Assembly (NCBI GenBank): GCA_902570505.1
Contig: CACFYR010000001.1
Coordinates: 62,001 to 126,000 of the forward strand
Origin: an uncultured Pelagibacteraceae bacterium
GTDB taxonomy: Bacteria; Pseudomonadota; Alphaproteobacteria; Pelagibacterales; Pelagibacteraceae
Direction: 5' to 3'
DNA length: 64,000 bases
The position numbers and the translations under genes are program-made. Under the pieces are notes generated by a model. The model did no database searches, was not told where the DNA came from, and saw only the letters and a program-made list of their open reading frames with translations. Below are positions 26,136-35,761 of the stretch, in pieces; the first letter of the stretch is position 1; every line of letters starts with the position of its first letter.

Positions 26136-27299
26136 TTATCCTTTTAATGTTTTAACAGCTTTGTTTGCCGCATCTTCTAAAGAATTTGCTTCAATATATT
26201 TTATTTTACTCTCTCTTAGAATTTTATTCCCTTTATCGACGTTTGTACCTGCAAGTCTTATTACGAGTGGAACATTAATTTCAATTTTTTCTAAAGCCTG
26301 AACTATACCCTCTGCTACCCAATCACACCTGTTTATCCCAGCAAAAATATTTACTAAAATAACTTTTACTTTTTCATCCATTGAAATTAGTTTAAATGCT
26401 TTAACAATTTTGTCAGGAGTTGCTCCACCCCCTACATCAAGAAAATTTGCAGGTTCACCACCAGCTAATTTGATCATATCCATTGATGCCATTGCTAATC
26501 CTGCTCCATTAATTATGTTTCCAATATTTCCGTCTAAGCTTACATAATTTAAACCTCTATCTGATGCATAAACCTCACTAGGATTTTCTTGTGTTTTATC
26601 TCTTAATTCAGATATTTGGTTCCTTCTAAATAGAGCATTATTGTCAAAACTCATTTTACAATCTAAGGCTAGTATTTGACCTTGTCCTGAAACAGCTAGA
26701 GGGTTAATTTCAACCATAGTTGCATCTAACTCGCTAAATGCTCTGTAACAACCAATGATAGTCTCGGCTGTTCTATTAATTAATTCAGGTGCAACCCCCA
26801 GACCAAACGCTATCTCTCTCGCTTGAAATTTTTGCATTCCCACAGCTACTTCTATTTTAGATCTTATAATGCTTTCAGGTTTTTCTTTTGAAATTTCTTC
26901 AACACTCATACCGCCCTCTGTGGATGCTACAACCATTATACTTTCTGAACTTCTGTCAAAAACTAATCCTAAATAAAATTCTTTTTTAATATCAGTGGCT
27001 TCCTCTACATATATTCTATTTACTATTTTTCCTTGGGGTCCTGTTTGATTTGTGACTAACTTTTTTCCTAATAGCTTATCGGTTGCTTGCGCGACTTCTA
27101 AGGGTGAATTGCATAATATAATTCCCCCTGCCTTTCCTCTGGCACCTGAGTGAATTTGTGCTTTTACAACCCATTTAGATCCCCCAATTTCTCTAGCTTT
27201 ATTTTCAGCATTTTCTGGACTATATGCAATTCCTCCTCTAGGAATAATTACTCCAAAATCTGCTAATAATTTTTTTGCTTGGTATTCGTGGATATCCAT
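26136..27299 (-). CDS. mtkA: Malate-CoA ligase (malate thiokinase) beta-type subunit
   Basis: 387 aa with an ATP-grasp N-terminal part (MDIHEYQAKKLLADFGV; VKAQIHSGARGKAGGI around 45-60) and a C-terminal ligase part (NIINGAGLAMASMDMIKLAG; NFLDVGGGA around 285-293; NIFAGINRCDWVAEGI). It parallels SucC, but details such as FDNNALFRRNQ, together with the adjacent malyl-CoA lyase, fit MtkA. It uses ATP and CoA to make malyl-CoA from malate. The order mclA-mtkA-mtkB, with one-base spacers, indicates one operon. Confidence 0.8.
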   Translation of the reverse strand: MDIHEYQAKKLLADFGVIIPRGGIAYSPENAENKAREIGGSKWVVKAQIHSGARGKAGGIILCNSPLEVAQATDKLLGKKLVTNQTGPQGKIVNRIYVEEATDIKKEFYLGLVFDRSSESIMVVASTEGGMSVEEISKEKPESIIRSKIEVAVGMQKFQAREIAFGLGVAPELINRTAETIIGCYRAFSELDATMVEINPLAVSGQGQILALDCKMSFDNNALFRRNQISELRDKTQENPSEVYASDRGLNYVSLDGNIGNIINGAGLAMASMDMIKLAGGEPANFLDVGGGATPDKIVKAFKLISMDEKVKVILVNIFAGINRCDWVAEGIVQALEKIEINVPLVIRLAGTNVDKGNKILRESKIKYIEANSLEDAANKAVKTLKG

Positions 27300-27300
27300 T

Positions 27301-28239
27301 CTATTTTTTTTGAATAAGTTTATCTATATTAACAATATTTTCAGCCATACGAGCTGACGCAGCATCAATCATTCTTCCATCTAACTGGGCAGCCCCTTTA
27401 CCCTCTTTTGCAGCTTTATCGAGTTCATCTATAATTCTTTTTGCTTTTTTTACTTCTGTCTCTGGTGGAGTAAAGACTTGATTTGCTAATTCGATTTGAG
27501 ATGGATGTATTGCCCATTTACCCTCTATTCCTATCGCAGCTGCTCTTTTTGCAGAAAGAATGTATCCATCGGGGTCGTTAAAATCACCAAATGGTCCATC
27601 TATTGCTCTTAAACCATAAGCTCTACAAGTCATAACCATTTGTGATAAACCATGATGCCATTGATCTCCTGGATAATCGGGATTTAACCCACCTATTACA
27701 ACTGTTCTAGCCCTTAAGCTTGCAGCATAATCTGCAACACCAAAGTGTAATGCCTCTAATCTTTCACTTGATGTAGCAATTTCTTTTATATTTGACATTC
27801 CTAGTGCAGTTTCTATTAGGCACTCTAAACCAATTTTATTTTTAATTTTTTTACTTTCTTCAATCTGGGTTAGCAAACAGTCAACCATATATACATCACT
27901 TGCTGTTCCTGCTTTAGGAATTAGTATTGTATCTACTTTATCTCCTACTTGTTCTACAATATCTATTACATCACGATACATATAATGAGTATCTAACCCA
28001 TTTATCCTTACTGAAATCGTTTTTCCTTTTTCTCTCCAATTAATCTCTTTTAGCGCTTTGATTGTATTTTCTCTTGCAACTACTTTGTCATTTGGTGAAA
28101 CAGCATCCTCAAGATCTAAGAAAACATAATCTGCATCAGAATTAAGTGCTTTCTCAAACATTTTCGGCGCAGATCCAGGTACTGCTAATTCACTTCTATG
28201 TAATCTTGATTTTGCGGGTTTATAATATTTATGACTCAT
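27301..28239 (-). CDS. mclA: L-malyl-CoA / beta-methylmalyl-CoA lyase
   Basis: 312 aa of the CitE/HpcH aldolase family. RLHRSELAVPGSAPKMFEKAL (about 12-32), VFLDLEDAVSP, RINGLDTHYMYRDVVD-like (RINGLDTHYMYRDVIDIV), GLECLIETALGM and FGVADYAASLRAR give the metal- and CoA-binding core, with WAIHPSQIELANQVF near the C-terminus. It cleaves malyl-CoA to glyoxylate and acetyl-CoA, or runs in reverse. First gene of the mclA-mtkA-mtkB operon. It allows interconversion of malate with glyoxylate plus acetyl-CoA; which direction the cell uses cannot be read here. Confidence 0.88.
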   Translation of the reverse strand: MSHKYYKPAKSRLHRSELAVPGSAPKMFEKALNSDADYVFLDLEDAVSPNDKVVARENTIKALKEINWREKGKTISVRINGLDTHYMYRDVIDIVEQVGDKVDTILIPKAGTASDVYMVDCLLTQIEESKKIKNKIGLECLIETALGMSNIKEIATSSERLEALHFGVADYAASLRARTVVIGGLNPDYPGDQWHHGLSQMVMTCRAYGLRAIDGPFGDFNDPDGYILSAKRAAAIGIEGKWAIHPSQIELANQVFTPPETEVKKAKRIIDELDKAAKEGKGAAQLDGRMIDAASARMAENIVNIDKLIQKK

Positions 28240-28329
28240 AATTTTGTTTCTAGATTTATTTAATCAGGCAATCCGCAATAAACCTAATTTTTTTATAGAT
28301 TTGTAGCAAATAATATTAAATTAATGAAG

Positions 28330-28602
28330 TTATTTCTTACGTTTTTCCAGTTCTGCCATAACATCTTCTATATGTATGTTATTAGCCTCAAGATATACCG
28401 CTAAATGATATAAAACATCGGCAGCCTCATGAACTGTATTTGATTTGTTCTCTACCGCCTCGATGAGTTCGCCAATTTCCTCTTTGACCTTAGCCACACT
28501 TAGTTTTTTGTCATCTAATAATTTCTTAGTATATGAGTCTTCATTAGAGCTTTTTTTTCTGTCTCTTATTAAATTAATTAGTTCCTCTAAAGTATTAAGC
28601 AT
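28330..28602 (-). CDS. hisE: Phosphoribosyl-ATP diphosphatase
   Basis: 90 aa, second step of histidine synthesis. SYTKKLLDDKKLSVAKVKEEIGELIEAVENKSNTVHEAADVLYHLAVYLEANNI contains the EExxE..EAAD metal-binding helices of MazG/HisE. Stand-alone, not fused to HisI. It overlaps hisF by one base and ends the his cluster; a 90-base noncoding gap (28240-28329) separates it from mclA. Confidence 0.95.
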   Translation of the reverse strand: MLNTLEELINLIRDRKKSSNEDSYTKKLLDDKKLSVAKVKEEIGELIEAVENKSNTVHEAADVLYHLAVYLEANNIHIEDVMAELEKRKK

Positions 28603-29357
28603 TATATTCTTACCGGTATTCCTTTGCTATTTAAATATTCTTTTGCTTCTATAACAGAATGTTTTCCATAATGAAATATTGAAGCTGCTAAAACTGCACT
28701 AGCATTACCATCTTTTATACCTTCAGCCAAATGATCAAGATTACCTACTCCTCCTGATGCTATCAAAGGAATATTAACCATTGATGATATTTTTTTCATT
28801 AAGTCGATGTCATACCCAATTTGTGTGCCATCTCTATCCATAGAAGTAACTAATAGTTCTCCTGCCCCACTATCTTCCATTTTTTTAGAAAATTCTAAAG
28901 CATCCAATCCTGAATTATTTCTTCCACCATGAGTGTATACTTCCCATTTATCTCCATTTTTTTTAGCATCAATAGCAACAACAATACATTGTGATCCAAA
29001 TTTTTTTGAACTTTCTAATACTACATTTGAGTCTTTTACTGCTGCGGTATTTATAGATACCTTGTCTGCTCCACAGTTTAGTAGTTTATTTATATCCTCA
29101 ATACTTCTTACTCCGCCACCAACTGTTAATGGAACAAAACATTTTTTCGAAGTTTCTTTTACTACATTATAGATTGTATCTCGATTTTCATTTGAAGCGG
29201 TAATGTCTAAAAAACATATTTCGTCCGCACCGCCGTCGCTGTAAATTTTAGCTTGTTCCACAGGGTCACCGGCATCTTGCAAATCGACAAAATTTATTCC
29301 TTTGACAACTCTACCATTCTTTACATCTAAGCAAGGTATTATTCGATTTTTAAGCAT
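28602..29357 (-). CDS. hisF: Imidazole glycerol phosphate synthase, cyclase subunit
   Basis: 251-aa half-duplicated TIM barrel. [23 protein letters not shown] places the catalytic Asp at 11, and later strands give [27 protein letters not shown] with the second catalytic Asp near 130, and IASGGVGNL. Works with HisH to form the imidazole ring and AICAR. Overlaps hisA by eight bases. Confidence 0.97.
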   Translation of the reverse strand: MLKNRIIPCLDVKNGRVVKGINFVDLQDAGDPVEQAKIYSDGGADEICFLDITASNENRDTIYNVVKETSKKCFVPLTVGGGVRSIEDINKLLNCGADKVSINTAAVKDSNVVLESSKKFGSQCIVVAIDAKKNGDKWEVYTHGGRNNSGLDALEFSKKMEDSGAGELLVTSMDRDGTQIGYDIDLMKKISSMVNIPLIASGGVGNLDHLAEGIKDGNASAVLAASIFHYGKHSVIEAKEYLNSKGIPVRI

Positions 29358-30075
29358 TAATCTCCTTTGCTAAATCTTCTAACTTTATATCGCCGTCGTA
29401 AATTGCTTTACCAACTATTATGCCTTCTATATTTTTGTTATTAAGCTCTTTTGCTCTTTTTATATCTTCTATTGAAGAAACGCCCCCTGAAATTATAACA
29501 GGAAAATTCGAGGTATTAGCAATTTTTTCTGTTCCTTCAAAATTTGGACTGGTTTTCATTCCATCTTTGTTAATATCTGTATAAATTAATCTCGATACTC
29601 CATAATCGTTTACTTCTTTTAAAAAATCTAAAGTTTTTAAATTAGAATTTTTTTTCCATCCAGACACAGCCAAATATCCATCTTTAGCATCTAAACCTAA
29701 AGCAATTTTATTAGGAAATTTTTTACATGCGTTCTCTAAAAATTCCTTATCATTTATTGCAGCACTCCCTAGTATAACCTTTTCAACACCTGCATCTGCA
29801 TATTTTTGAATGCTATCAAAGTTTCTAACACCACCACCTACTTCTATTTTAATATCAAATTTATTTACTATATCTTTAATAATTTCAAGATTTACTGTCT
29901 GGCCAGTTAAGGCCCCATCTAGATCGATAATGTGTAAATTTTTAAAACCATAATCTTTAAACTTATTAGCCTGTTCTACTGGAGACATTTCATACTCAGT
30001 TTTTTTATTAAAATCTCCTTTTACTAATCTTACACATTTTTTATCTTTAATATCTATTGCGGGAAATATTTTCAT
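29350..30075 (-). CDS. hisA: ProFAR isomerase (phosphoribosylformimino-AICAR-P isomerase)
   Basis: 241-aa TIM barrel homologous to His[22 protein letters not shown] has the catalytic Asp at 8; [17 protein letters not shown] (second Asp) and [11 protein letters not shown] are the phosphate-binding and catalytic segments. Normal length. It abuts hisH with no gap. Confidence 0.96.
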   Translation of the reverse strand: MKIFPAIDIKDKKCVRLVKGDFNKKTEYEMSPVEQANKFKDYGFKNLHIIDLDGALTGQTVNLEIIKDIVNKFDIKIEVGGGVRNFDSIQKYADAGVEKVILGSAAINDKEFLENACKKFPNKIALGLDAKDGYLAVSGWKKNSNLKTLDFLKEVNDYGVSRLIYTDINKDGMKTSPNFEGTEKIANTSNFPVIISGGVSSIEDIKRAKELNNKNIEGIIVGKAIYDGDIKLEDLAKEINA

Positions 30076-30702
30076 TTACAAATTTATAAAATTATCAACT
30101 AATTTTAAACCAGTTTTATCACTTTTTTCAGGATGAAATTGTGTTCCAAATATATTTTCTTTCTCAACTGAACAAACTACTTTTGTTGAATAATCAGTAG
30201 TTGCTGAGATAACCTTATTATCGTTAGGTATAAACTCATAACTATGAACAAAGTACATATGAGAATTATTTTCTATACTTTTAAAAATTTTACTATCTTT
30301 AACAATATTTATTTCGTTCCACCCAATATGAGGAAGCTTATACTTTCCTCCTTGATTGTCGATTTTTGATACTTTACCAGATATCCAACCTAAACCTTTT
30401 GTCTCGGTTTCTTCATATCCAACATCAGCAAACATCTGTAAACCTACACAAATACCAAGTAATGGTTTTTTTTTAACATTCACAAATTCATTAAGTGTAT
30501 CGACTAGACCACTAATACTATTCAAAGCATCAATACAACTTTTAAAGGAACCTTGTCCTGGCAAAACTATTTTATCACTTGAATTTAATTTTTTTATATC
30601 AGCCGTAACTTCAATATTTACTTTATCTTTTTCAACTTTTTTAAATGAGTTAATAACAGAACTTATGTTACCTGACTTATAATCAACTATGGATAGTTTC
30701 AT
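30076..30702 (-). CDS. hisH: Imidazole glycerol phosphate synthase, glutaminase subunit
   Basis: 208-aa class I glutamine amidotransferase. PLLGICVGLQMF carries the nucleophilic Cys near residue 85 and TQFHPEKSDKTG the His-Glu pair near 192-194. VLPGQGSFKSC is the oxyanion-side loop. Feeds ammonia to HisF. Confidence 0.96.
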   Translation of the reverse strand: MKLSIVDYKSGNISSVINSFKKVEKDKVNIEVTADIKKLNSSDKIVLPGQGSFKSCIDALNSISGLVDTLNEFVNVKKKPLLGICVGLQMFADVGYEETETKGLGWISGKVSKIDNQGGKYKLPHIGWNEINIVKDSKIFKSIENNSHMYFVHSYEFIPNDNKVISATTDYSTKVVCSVEKENIFGTQFHPEKSDKTGLKLVDNFINL

Positions 30703-30715
30703 TAATTATTTAACT

Positions 30716-31306
30716 TTATAGAGAACCTTTAGTAGATGGAATAGCTTTTTTGTTTCTCGGATCTATTTCCATTGCAGCTCTTAAGGATCTGGCAAGTCCT
30801 TTAAAACATGATTCTATAATGTGATGACTATTATCGCCGTAAATATTTTCAACATGTAACGTAATACCTGCAGACTGAGAGAAAGCCTGAAACCATTCTT
30901 TAAAAAGTTCAGTATCCATTTCACCTAATTTCTCAACTTTTAATTTCACATTCCAAATTAAATAAGGTCTGTTTGAAACATCTATAACCACTCTTGTTAA
31001 TGCTTCGTCCATAGGAATTAAAGCATGCGCATATCTTCTAATTCCTTTAAATTTATTTGATGCTTTTTTTAAACATTCTCCTATTGCGATACCCGAGTCT
31101 TCTGTTGTGTGGTGAAGATCTATATGTGTATCACCTTTAGCTTTAATATTCATATCTATTGAGGAGTGTTTTGAGAGTTGCTCTAGCATGTGATTTAAAA
31201 AACCAATTCCAGTATCGATTTTATATTTTCCGTTACCATCAATATTCATATCTACGCTGATGCTAGTTTCTTTAGTTTTTCTATTTAATTTGGCTTTTCT
31301 CTTCAT
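30716..31306 (-). CDS. hisB: Imidazoleglycerol-phosphate dehydratase
   Basis: 196 aa, monofunctional. [16 protein letters not shown] (about 34-49), [17 protein letters not shown] (about 63-79) and the C-terminal [19 protein letters not shown] hold the manganese-binding histidines. It is the first gene of the hisB-H-A-F-E minus-strand operon, 89 bases from the divergent hslV. Confidence 0.96.
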   Translation of the reverse strand: MKRKAKLNRKTKETSISVDMNIDGNGKYKIDTGIGFLNHMLEQLSKHSSIDMNIKAKGDTHIDLHHTTEDSGIAIGECLKKASNKFKGIRRYAHALIPMDEALTRVVIDVSNRPYLIWNVKLKVEKLGEMDTELFKEWFQAFSQSAGITLHVENIYGDNSHHIIESCFKGLARSLRAAMEIDPRNKKAIPSTKGSL

Positions 31307-31351
31307 TTTAAAACAACATATATAGAGATTATAACACTATATCAATAATAG

Positions 31352-31389
31352 TCTCACACCCTTGAAGTATTAAAAATAATATCCATTTA
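31352..31389 (+). promoter_or_regulatory. RpoH (sigma-32)-type heat-shock promoter of hslVU
   Basis: TCTCACACCCTTGAA (31352-31366) matches the enterobacterial RpoH -35 region, then a 14-base spacer, then ATCCATTTA (31381-31389) resembling CCCCATnTA. It lies right before hslVU, a classic heat-shock operon. The -10 ends six bases before the ATG at 31396, so the predicted transcript starts at or next to the start codon. Confidence 0.65.
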
Positions 31390-31395
31390 AGATGT

Positions 31396-31911
31396 ATGAC
31401 AACAATAGTATTAGTAAGAAAAAATAATGACGTAGTTGTGGCAGGTGATGGTCAGGTTAGCATGGGAAATACAGTGATCAAAAGTACTGCGAATAAGGTT
31501 AGAAGAATTGATAAAAGAGATGTAGTTGCGGGATTTGCAGGCTCAACTGCTGATGCATTAACCTTATTTGAAAGATTAGAATCTAAATTAGAAAAACATG
31601 CGGGCAACTTATCAAGATCTGCAGTTGAATTGGCAAAAGATTGGAGAACAGACAAATACTTAAGAAGATTAGAAGCTTTGATGGCAGTAGCCGATAAAGA
31701 AAAAAGCTTTATAATTTCTGGTACAGGCGATGTTCTAGAGCCTGAGGGAGACGTAATTGGAATCGGTTCAGGCGGAAATTATGCTTTAGCAGCTGCTAAA
31801 GTTTTAATGGATACAGACTTATCAGCTGAGGAAGTTGCTAAAAAAGCAATACAAGTGGCATCTGATATATGTGTTTTTACAAATAACAATTTAAAAATAG
31901 AGAAAGTTTAA
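31396..31911 (+). CDS. hslV: ATP-dependent protease subunit HslV
   Basis: 171 aa. [27 protein letters not shown]: after Met removal the N-terminal Thr is the catalytic residue, so this start is well supported. [17 protein letters not shown] and [15 protein letters not shown] are family blocks. It forms the proteolytic core of HslVU. It overlaps hslU by one base. It lies behind a heat-shock-like promoter. Confidence 0.97.
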   Translation: MTTIVLVRKNNDVVVAGDGQVSMGNTVIKSTANKVRRIDKRDVVAGFAGSTADALTLFERLESKLEKHAGNLSRSAVELAKDWRTDKYLRRLEALMAVADKEKSFIISGTGDVLEPEGDVIGIGSGGNYALAAAKVLMDTDLSAEEVAKKAIQVASDICVFTNNNLKIEKV

Positions 31912-33278
31912 TGGAGAAATCAAACGTAACTACTTTTAAGCCTAAAGACAAACAGGATAGCAAAGAAAACCTTGCTACATCATTATCACCAAGAGAAATT
32001 GTATCAGAATTAGATAGGTTTGTAGTTGGTCAAAATAATGCGAAAAGAGCTGTGGCTATTGCATTAAGAAATAGATGGAGAAGACAGGCACTAACCGGAG
32101 ATATGAAAGACGAAGTTTTACCAAAAAATATTTTAATGATAGGGCCTACAGGAGTAGGAAAGACAGAAATTTCAAGAAGATTATCGAAACTCGCTGAAGC
32201 ACCATTTGTAAAAGTTGAAGCAACTAGATTTACAGAAGTTGGCTATGTTGGACGTGATGTAGAGCAAATAGTAAGAGACTTACTTGAGATAGCAATTTCA
32301 ATGGAGAAAGTAAAAAAAAGAAAAGAAGTGAGAGCGCAAGCCCAAAAATTAGCTGAGGATAGAGTACTAGATGCAATGGTTGGTGCTAAGGCTACAGTTG
32401 CAACTAGAGAAAGCTTTAGAAAAAGATTAAGAGATGGAGATCTTGATGATAATGAAATTGAAATCGCGATAAGTGAAACTGGTAATATGCCTTCATTTGA
32501 AATTCCTGGTATGCCCGGAGCAAATATTGGTATGATAAATATTTCTGATGTTCTTGGGAAGTCTATGGGCAAAAAATCTCAAAGAAAGAAAATGACAGTT
32601 AAGGAGTCTTACGAAATTTTAATGAACGAGGAATCTGATAAGCTTATAGAACAAGATAAAATAATTAAATCTGCTAAGAATACTACTGAAAACAACGGAA
32701 TTGTTTTTTTAGATGAAATAGATAAAATTTCTGCCAGAACTGACAGAGTTGGTGGAGACGTTTCAAGAGAAGGTGTTCAAAGAGATTTACTTCCGCTAAT
32801 TGAAGGAACTACAGTTAGTACTAAATATGGGCCTGTTAAAACTGATCATATTTTATTTATTGCGTCAGGAGCATTTCAATTGGCAAAGCCCTCAGATTTA
32901 TTGCCTGAATTGCAAGGTAGACTTCCAATAAGAGTTGAGCTTGATCCGTTAACTAGTGATGACTTTAAAAGAATATTAAAAGAACCAGATAACAGTTTAA
33001 TAAAACAGTACAAAGCTTTACTAAAAACAGAAAATGTAGAGTTAGAATTCACTGAAGATGGAATAAATACTATTGCTAATATTGCTACTGAAGTTAATTC
33101 ATCAGTGGAAAACATTGGGGCTCGAAGATTGCATACGATAATTGAGAGAGTTCTTGATGATATAAGCTTTACTGCAACAGATAAGTCTGGTGAAAAAGTA
33201 ATAGTGGACTCCAAGTATATAAAAGCTAATTTAGGCGAATTAACTAAAGATACAGATCTTTCAAAATTTATTTTATAA
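31911..33278 (+). CDS. hslU: HslU ATPase subunit of the HslVU protease
   Basis: 455-aa Clp/Hsp100-type unfoldase. [35 protein letters not shown] (about 25-59), Walker [15 protein letters not shown] (about 79-92), the I-domain (about 120-260), Walker [11 protein letters not shown], and the C-terminal SKFIL tail that docks into HslV. It recognises and unfolds proteins for HslV. Its 3' end overlaps the next convergent gene by 11 bases. Confidence 0.97.
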   Translation: MEKSNVTTFKPKDKQDSKENLATSLSPREIVSELDRFVVGQNNAKRAVAIALRNRWRRQALTGDMKDEVLPKNILMIGPTGVGKTEISRRLSKLAEAPFVKVEATRFTEVGYVGRDVEQIVRDLLEIAISMEKVKKRKEVRAQAQKLAEDRVLDAMVGAKATVATRESFRKRLRDGDLDDNEIEIAISETGNMPSFEIPGMPGANIGMINISDVLGKSMGKKSQRKKMTVKESYEILMNEESDKLIEQDKIIKSAKNTTENNGIVFLDEIDKISARTDRVGGDVSREGVQRDLLPLIEGTTVSTKYGPVKTDHILFIASGAFQLAKPSDLLPELQGRLPIRVELDPLTSDDFKRILKEPDNSLIKQYKALLKTENVELEFTEDGINTIANIATEVNSSVENIGARRLHTIIERVLDDISFTATDKSGEKVIVDSKYIKANLGELTKDTDLSKFIL

Positions 33279-33867
33279 CTTTGTACTCAAAGTTCTGAGT
33301 TTCTTCATTTACTTGCAACTCAACAGCGCCGTTTCTTAAATGAAATTTTCGTGCCATTTCAGTAAGAGGGGATAAAGTAACTAATCTGTTTAGATGATTT
33401 GATTTTTTAATCATTTTATAGACCTCTTTTACGATAAGTTTCCCACCACCTTTTTTTTTAGACCAAACAGTGTATGCTATAGCTATCTTACCAACATTTT
33501 GGTCTCTATTAGCGCTTTGCAAAAAGGCATCTTTGCTAAGATTATCAAGTTCGTTCACAGTTTTAGGAATTTCATTTGTAAATGCAAAACACATAACTGC
33601 GTGAATTTCACCTTGATACTTTACACCAAAAATTTTCCTACCATAACTAGTTCTGAAATCATTGGATAGTTCTGGCCTTACTGGGTCATCACTCGTATCA
33701 CATTTTTCTAGTTCAACTAACTCAGCACCTTTTACCCAATCAAAAAAATTCTTTAATTTTTTTTCAATATTTTTTTTTACCTTAAAAATATTATCCTTAT
33801 TTTTTTCAAAATTTTTTTTTATTTTCTCATTAATAGATCTAGTATTTGATTTAATATCTATTTTCAT
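33268..33867 (-). CDS. Conserved hypothetical protein, possibly acyltransferase-like
   Basis: 199 aa. Lysine-rich N-terminus (about 1-45), then a mixed alpha/beta domain with [25 protein letters not shown] and, near the end, [21 protein letters not shown], which resembles the acetyl-CoA-binding region of GNAT-like or malonyl-CoA decarboxylase-like proteins. I do not recognise the family securely. It overlaps the Smr gene by 17 bases. In relatives a lytic transglycosylase (mltA) often sits near this place; this protein is not MltA. Confidence 0.6.
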   Translation of the reverse strand: MKIDIKSNTRSINEKIKKNFEKNKDNIFKVKKNIEKKLKNFFDWVKGAELVELEKCDTSDDPVRPELSNDFRTSYGRKIFGVKYQGEIHAVMCFAFTNEIPKTVNELDNLSKDAFLQSANRDQNVGKIAIAYTVWSKKKGGGKLIVKEVYKMIKKSNHLNRLVTLSPLTEMARKFHLRNGAVELQVNEETQNFEYKVIK

Positions 33868-34276
33868 TTTTTTTTTTTAATCTTATTGAAAATTTACCTT
33901 TGTTCATGTTTTCAATTTCATTTATATTTATTTTTTGTATTTTATCCATTAATTCATCATTATTCTGAATATATTCTGGTACTGAAAATTTCAATATTCC
34001 CAATCTATTCGATCTGTATGGATCTTGATCGTTTTTCGATCTTAATCCTTTTCCTGTAATAATATTTATATCCCTAATACCCTTATTATATGAGTTAATT
34101 ATCAAGTTTTTAATTGCAATATTTGCATCCCTCAAATTAAATCCATGCAGATCTATAGTAATTTCGTTGGAATTTTCTATTTTTTTACTATTAAATTCTT
34201 TATCAAAAATTTTCTCTTTACTATTGATAAATTCTTCCCAGTCCTTTTTATCTTTCTCTGAAATTTTTTTTATCAA
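33851..34276 (-). CDS. Smr domain protein
   Basis: 141 aa. ITIDLHGFNLRDANIAIKNLI (about 39-59) and INIITGKGLRSKND (about 74-87) are the DxH and TGxG motifs of Smr/MutS2-C endonuclease-like domains. Stand-alone Smr proteins cut or bind nucleic acid, some acting on stalled ribosome mRNA. No role is known for this one. It abuts the Tim44-like gene. Confidence 0.88.
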   Translation of the reverse strand: MIKKISEKDKKDWEEFINSKEKIFDKEFNSKKIENSNEITIDLHGFNLRDANIAIKNLIINSYNKGIRDINIITGKGLRSKNDQDPYRSNRLGILKFSVPEYIQNNDELMDKIQKININEIENMNKGKFSIRLKKKNENRY

Positions 34277-34864
34277 TTAAACGTTTGTTTCTACTAGTAG
34301 CCAGTTGGGGTTTTTAGATGTGGTATCTCTTGAAAACTTCCATGTATCGTAAACTTTTTTAATTTTGTCAGGGTTTCCAGAAATAATTTTTTTTTCTTTA
34401 TCTTTTATAGATGAAATTATTTCACTAACAAAATCTACCGTAACTTCTAAAATATTATTATTTTGTTTATGTTCTTTCACTTCTGAAGAATTGAGACCTA
34501 TAAATGTAGTCTCTGATATGTAACCTTTAGATTTGCGGTCAGTTATTGCTTGATTAAATTGTTCATAAACACTTTTATCAAGAAGATATTGTATCTTTGT
34601 AACATCGCCTTTTGCAAAACTTGTTATGATAGTTTCATAAGCAATATTAGCACCTTTTAAAAACTCTTTCTTCTCTTCATCATTAAAAGTGTATTTTTTT
34701 GAATCCTGTTTTATGGGATTTGCCGTAAAGTCATGAGGAAAGCTAGCTGAAATATCCTCTTCATAACCTGTTTTTTTTCCTAAAATCCCTCTTAATCTTA
34801 AGAAAATAAATCCAGCTATCATTGCTAAAAGTATGATATCTATATATTCAAAGCTATAACTCAT
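34277..34864 (-). CDS. Tim44-like domain membrane protein
   Basis: Starting at the ATG at 34864 gives MSYSFEYIDIILLAMIAGFIFLRLRGILGKKTG, a single N-terminal membrane anchor followed by GYEED, as in bacterial Tim44-like (TimA) proteins; an earlier ATG at 34906 would add 14 residues. The soluble part (about 60-195) has the Tim44 fold pattern: GANIAYETIITSFAKGDVTKIQYLLDKSVYEQF. Function in bacteria is uncertain but related to membrane protein handling. Divergent from fxsA, 58 bases apart, and next to secB. Confidence 0.85.
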   Translation of the reverse strand: MSYSFEYIDIILLAMIAGFIFLRLRGILGKKTGYEEDISASFPHDFTANPIKQDSKKYTFNDEEKKEFLKGANIAYETIITSFAKGDVTKIQYLLDKSVYEQFNQAITDRKSKGYISETTFIGLNSSEVKEHKQNNNILEVTVDFVSEIISSIKDKEKKIISGNPDKIKKVYDTWKFSRDTTSKNPNWLLVETNV

Positions 34865-34922
34865 ATTATTATAATATTTACTATGTTGCTTAATTTCAAC
34901 TGACAATTTACATTAAAGACAA

Positions 34923-35345
34923 ATGAACACAGCATTATTACTAATAATTTTAATACCTCTAGTGGAGATTTATCTTTTTATAAAAATTGGATCTCAAATT
35001 GGGGCATTTAATACAATTTCACTGATATTATTAACTGCTTTGCTTGGAATTTGGTATGCGCGATATGAAGGTTTCAACACCCTTAAATCTGGAATTTCGC
35101 AACTTATGAAAAATGAGGTTCCTTTATATGAGATGGTTTCAGGTGCAGCATTAGCCTTAGCAGCATTAATGTTAATTTTACCTGGGTTTGCGACTGATTT
35201 AATAGGGCTATTATTAATATTTCCATTATCGAGAAAATTAATATTGGGTAAATTTGCAAACAAATATTCTAAAAAAAATAAACAGCATAATAACGAATAT
35301 ATTGATGGAGAGTCTGAGGAAATAGATGATAAAAACAAAAAATGA
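34923..35345 (+). CDS. fxsA: FxsA family membrane protein
   Basis: 140 aa with about three hydrophobic segments: ALLLIILIPLVEIYLFIKIGSQIG (4-27), TISLILLTALLGIWYARYEG, and MLILPGFATDLIGLLLIFPLSRKLI. The sequence is typical of FxsA, an inner-membrane protein named for suppressing F-plasmid exclusion of phage T7. The C-terminal tail is charged. It overlaps secB through ATGA. Confidence 0.88.
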   Translation: MNTALLLIILIPLVEIYLFIKIGSQIGAFNTISLILLTALLGIWYARYEGFNTLKSGISQLMKNEVPLYEMVSGAALALAALMLILPGFATDLIGLLLIFPLSRKLILGKFANKYSKKNKQHNNEYIDGESEEIDDKNKK

Positions 35346-35761
35346 AGAAATTTAAAATTTTACTTAACTTTATCAAAGATGTTTCAGTTGAAACTCCAGA
35401 TGCAGAAACACTAATTTTCGTAAGAGATAATATTGCTAAATATGTGCTAAATATTGATATTACTTCAAAACCACTAAAAAATAAAATGGTAGAAATAAAC
35501 ACTAAGTTAAACTTTGGAGATAAGCAGAATAATGATAAACAGTCAGTATTTGAAATTATTTATGCCTCAGTTGTTAGAATAGACGAGAGTGTGAAAGATA
35601 AGAAGGTTTTAGAAAAAATTATACTTTGTGATGTTCAAAAAGAAATTTATCCTAAATTAGAGGAAATTTTTACTAAATTGATTAACGATGCCGGTTTTCC
35701 TGGTTTAAAATTTGAAAAGAAAGTTGACTTTGAAAAATTATATAATGAAAGATTAAATTAA
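35342..35761 (+). CDS. secB: Protein-export chaperone SecB
   Basis: 139 aa. FIKDVSVETPDAETLIFV (about 10-27), then a central sheet and a C-terminal AGFPGLKFEKKVDFEKLYNERL. SecB keeps precursors unfolded and delivers them to SecA. The sequence is divergent, but the start segment and the location beside fxsA and dnaQ, common in alphaproteobacteria, support the call. Converges with dnaQ with TTAA shared at the stops. Confidence 0.85.
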   Translation: MKKFKILLNFIKDVSVETPDAETLIFVRDNIAKYVLNIDITSKPLKNKMVEINTKLNFGDKQNNDKQSVFEIIYASVVRIDESVKDKKVLEKIILCDVQKEIYPKLEEIFTKLINDAGFPGLKFEKKVDFEKLYNERLN

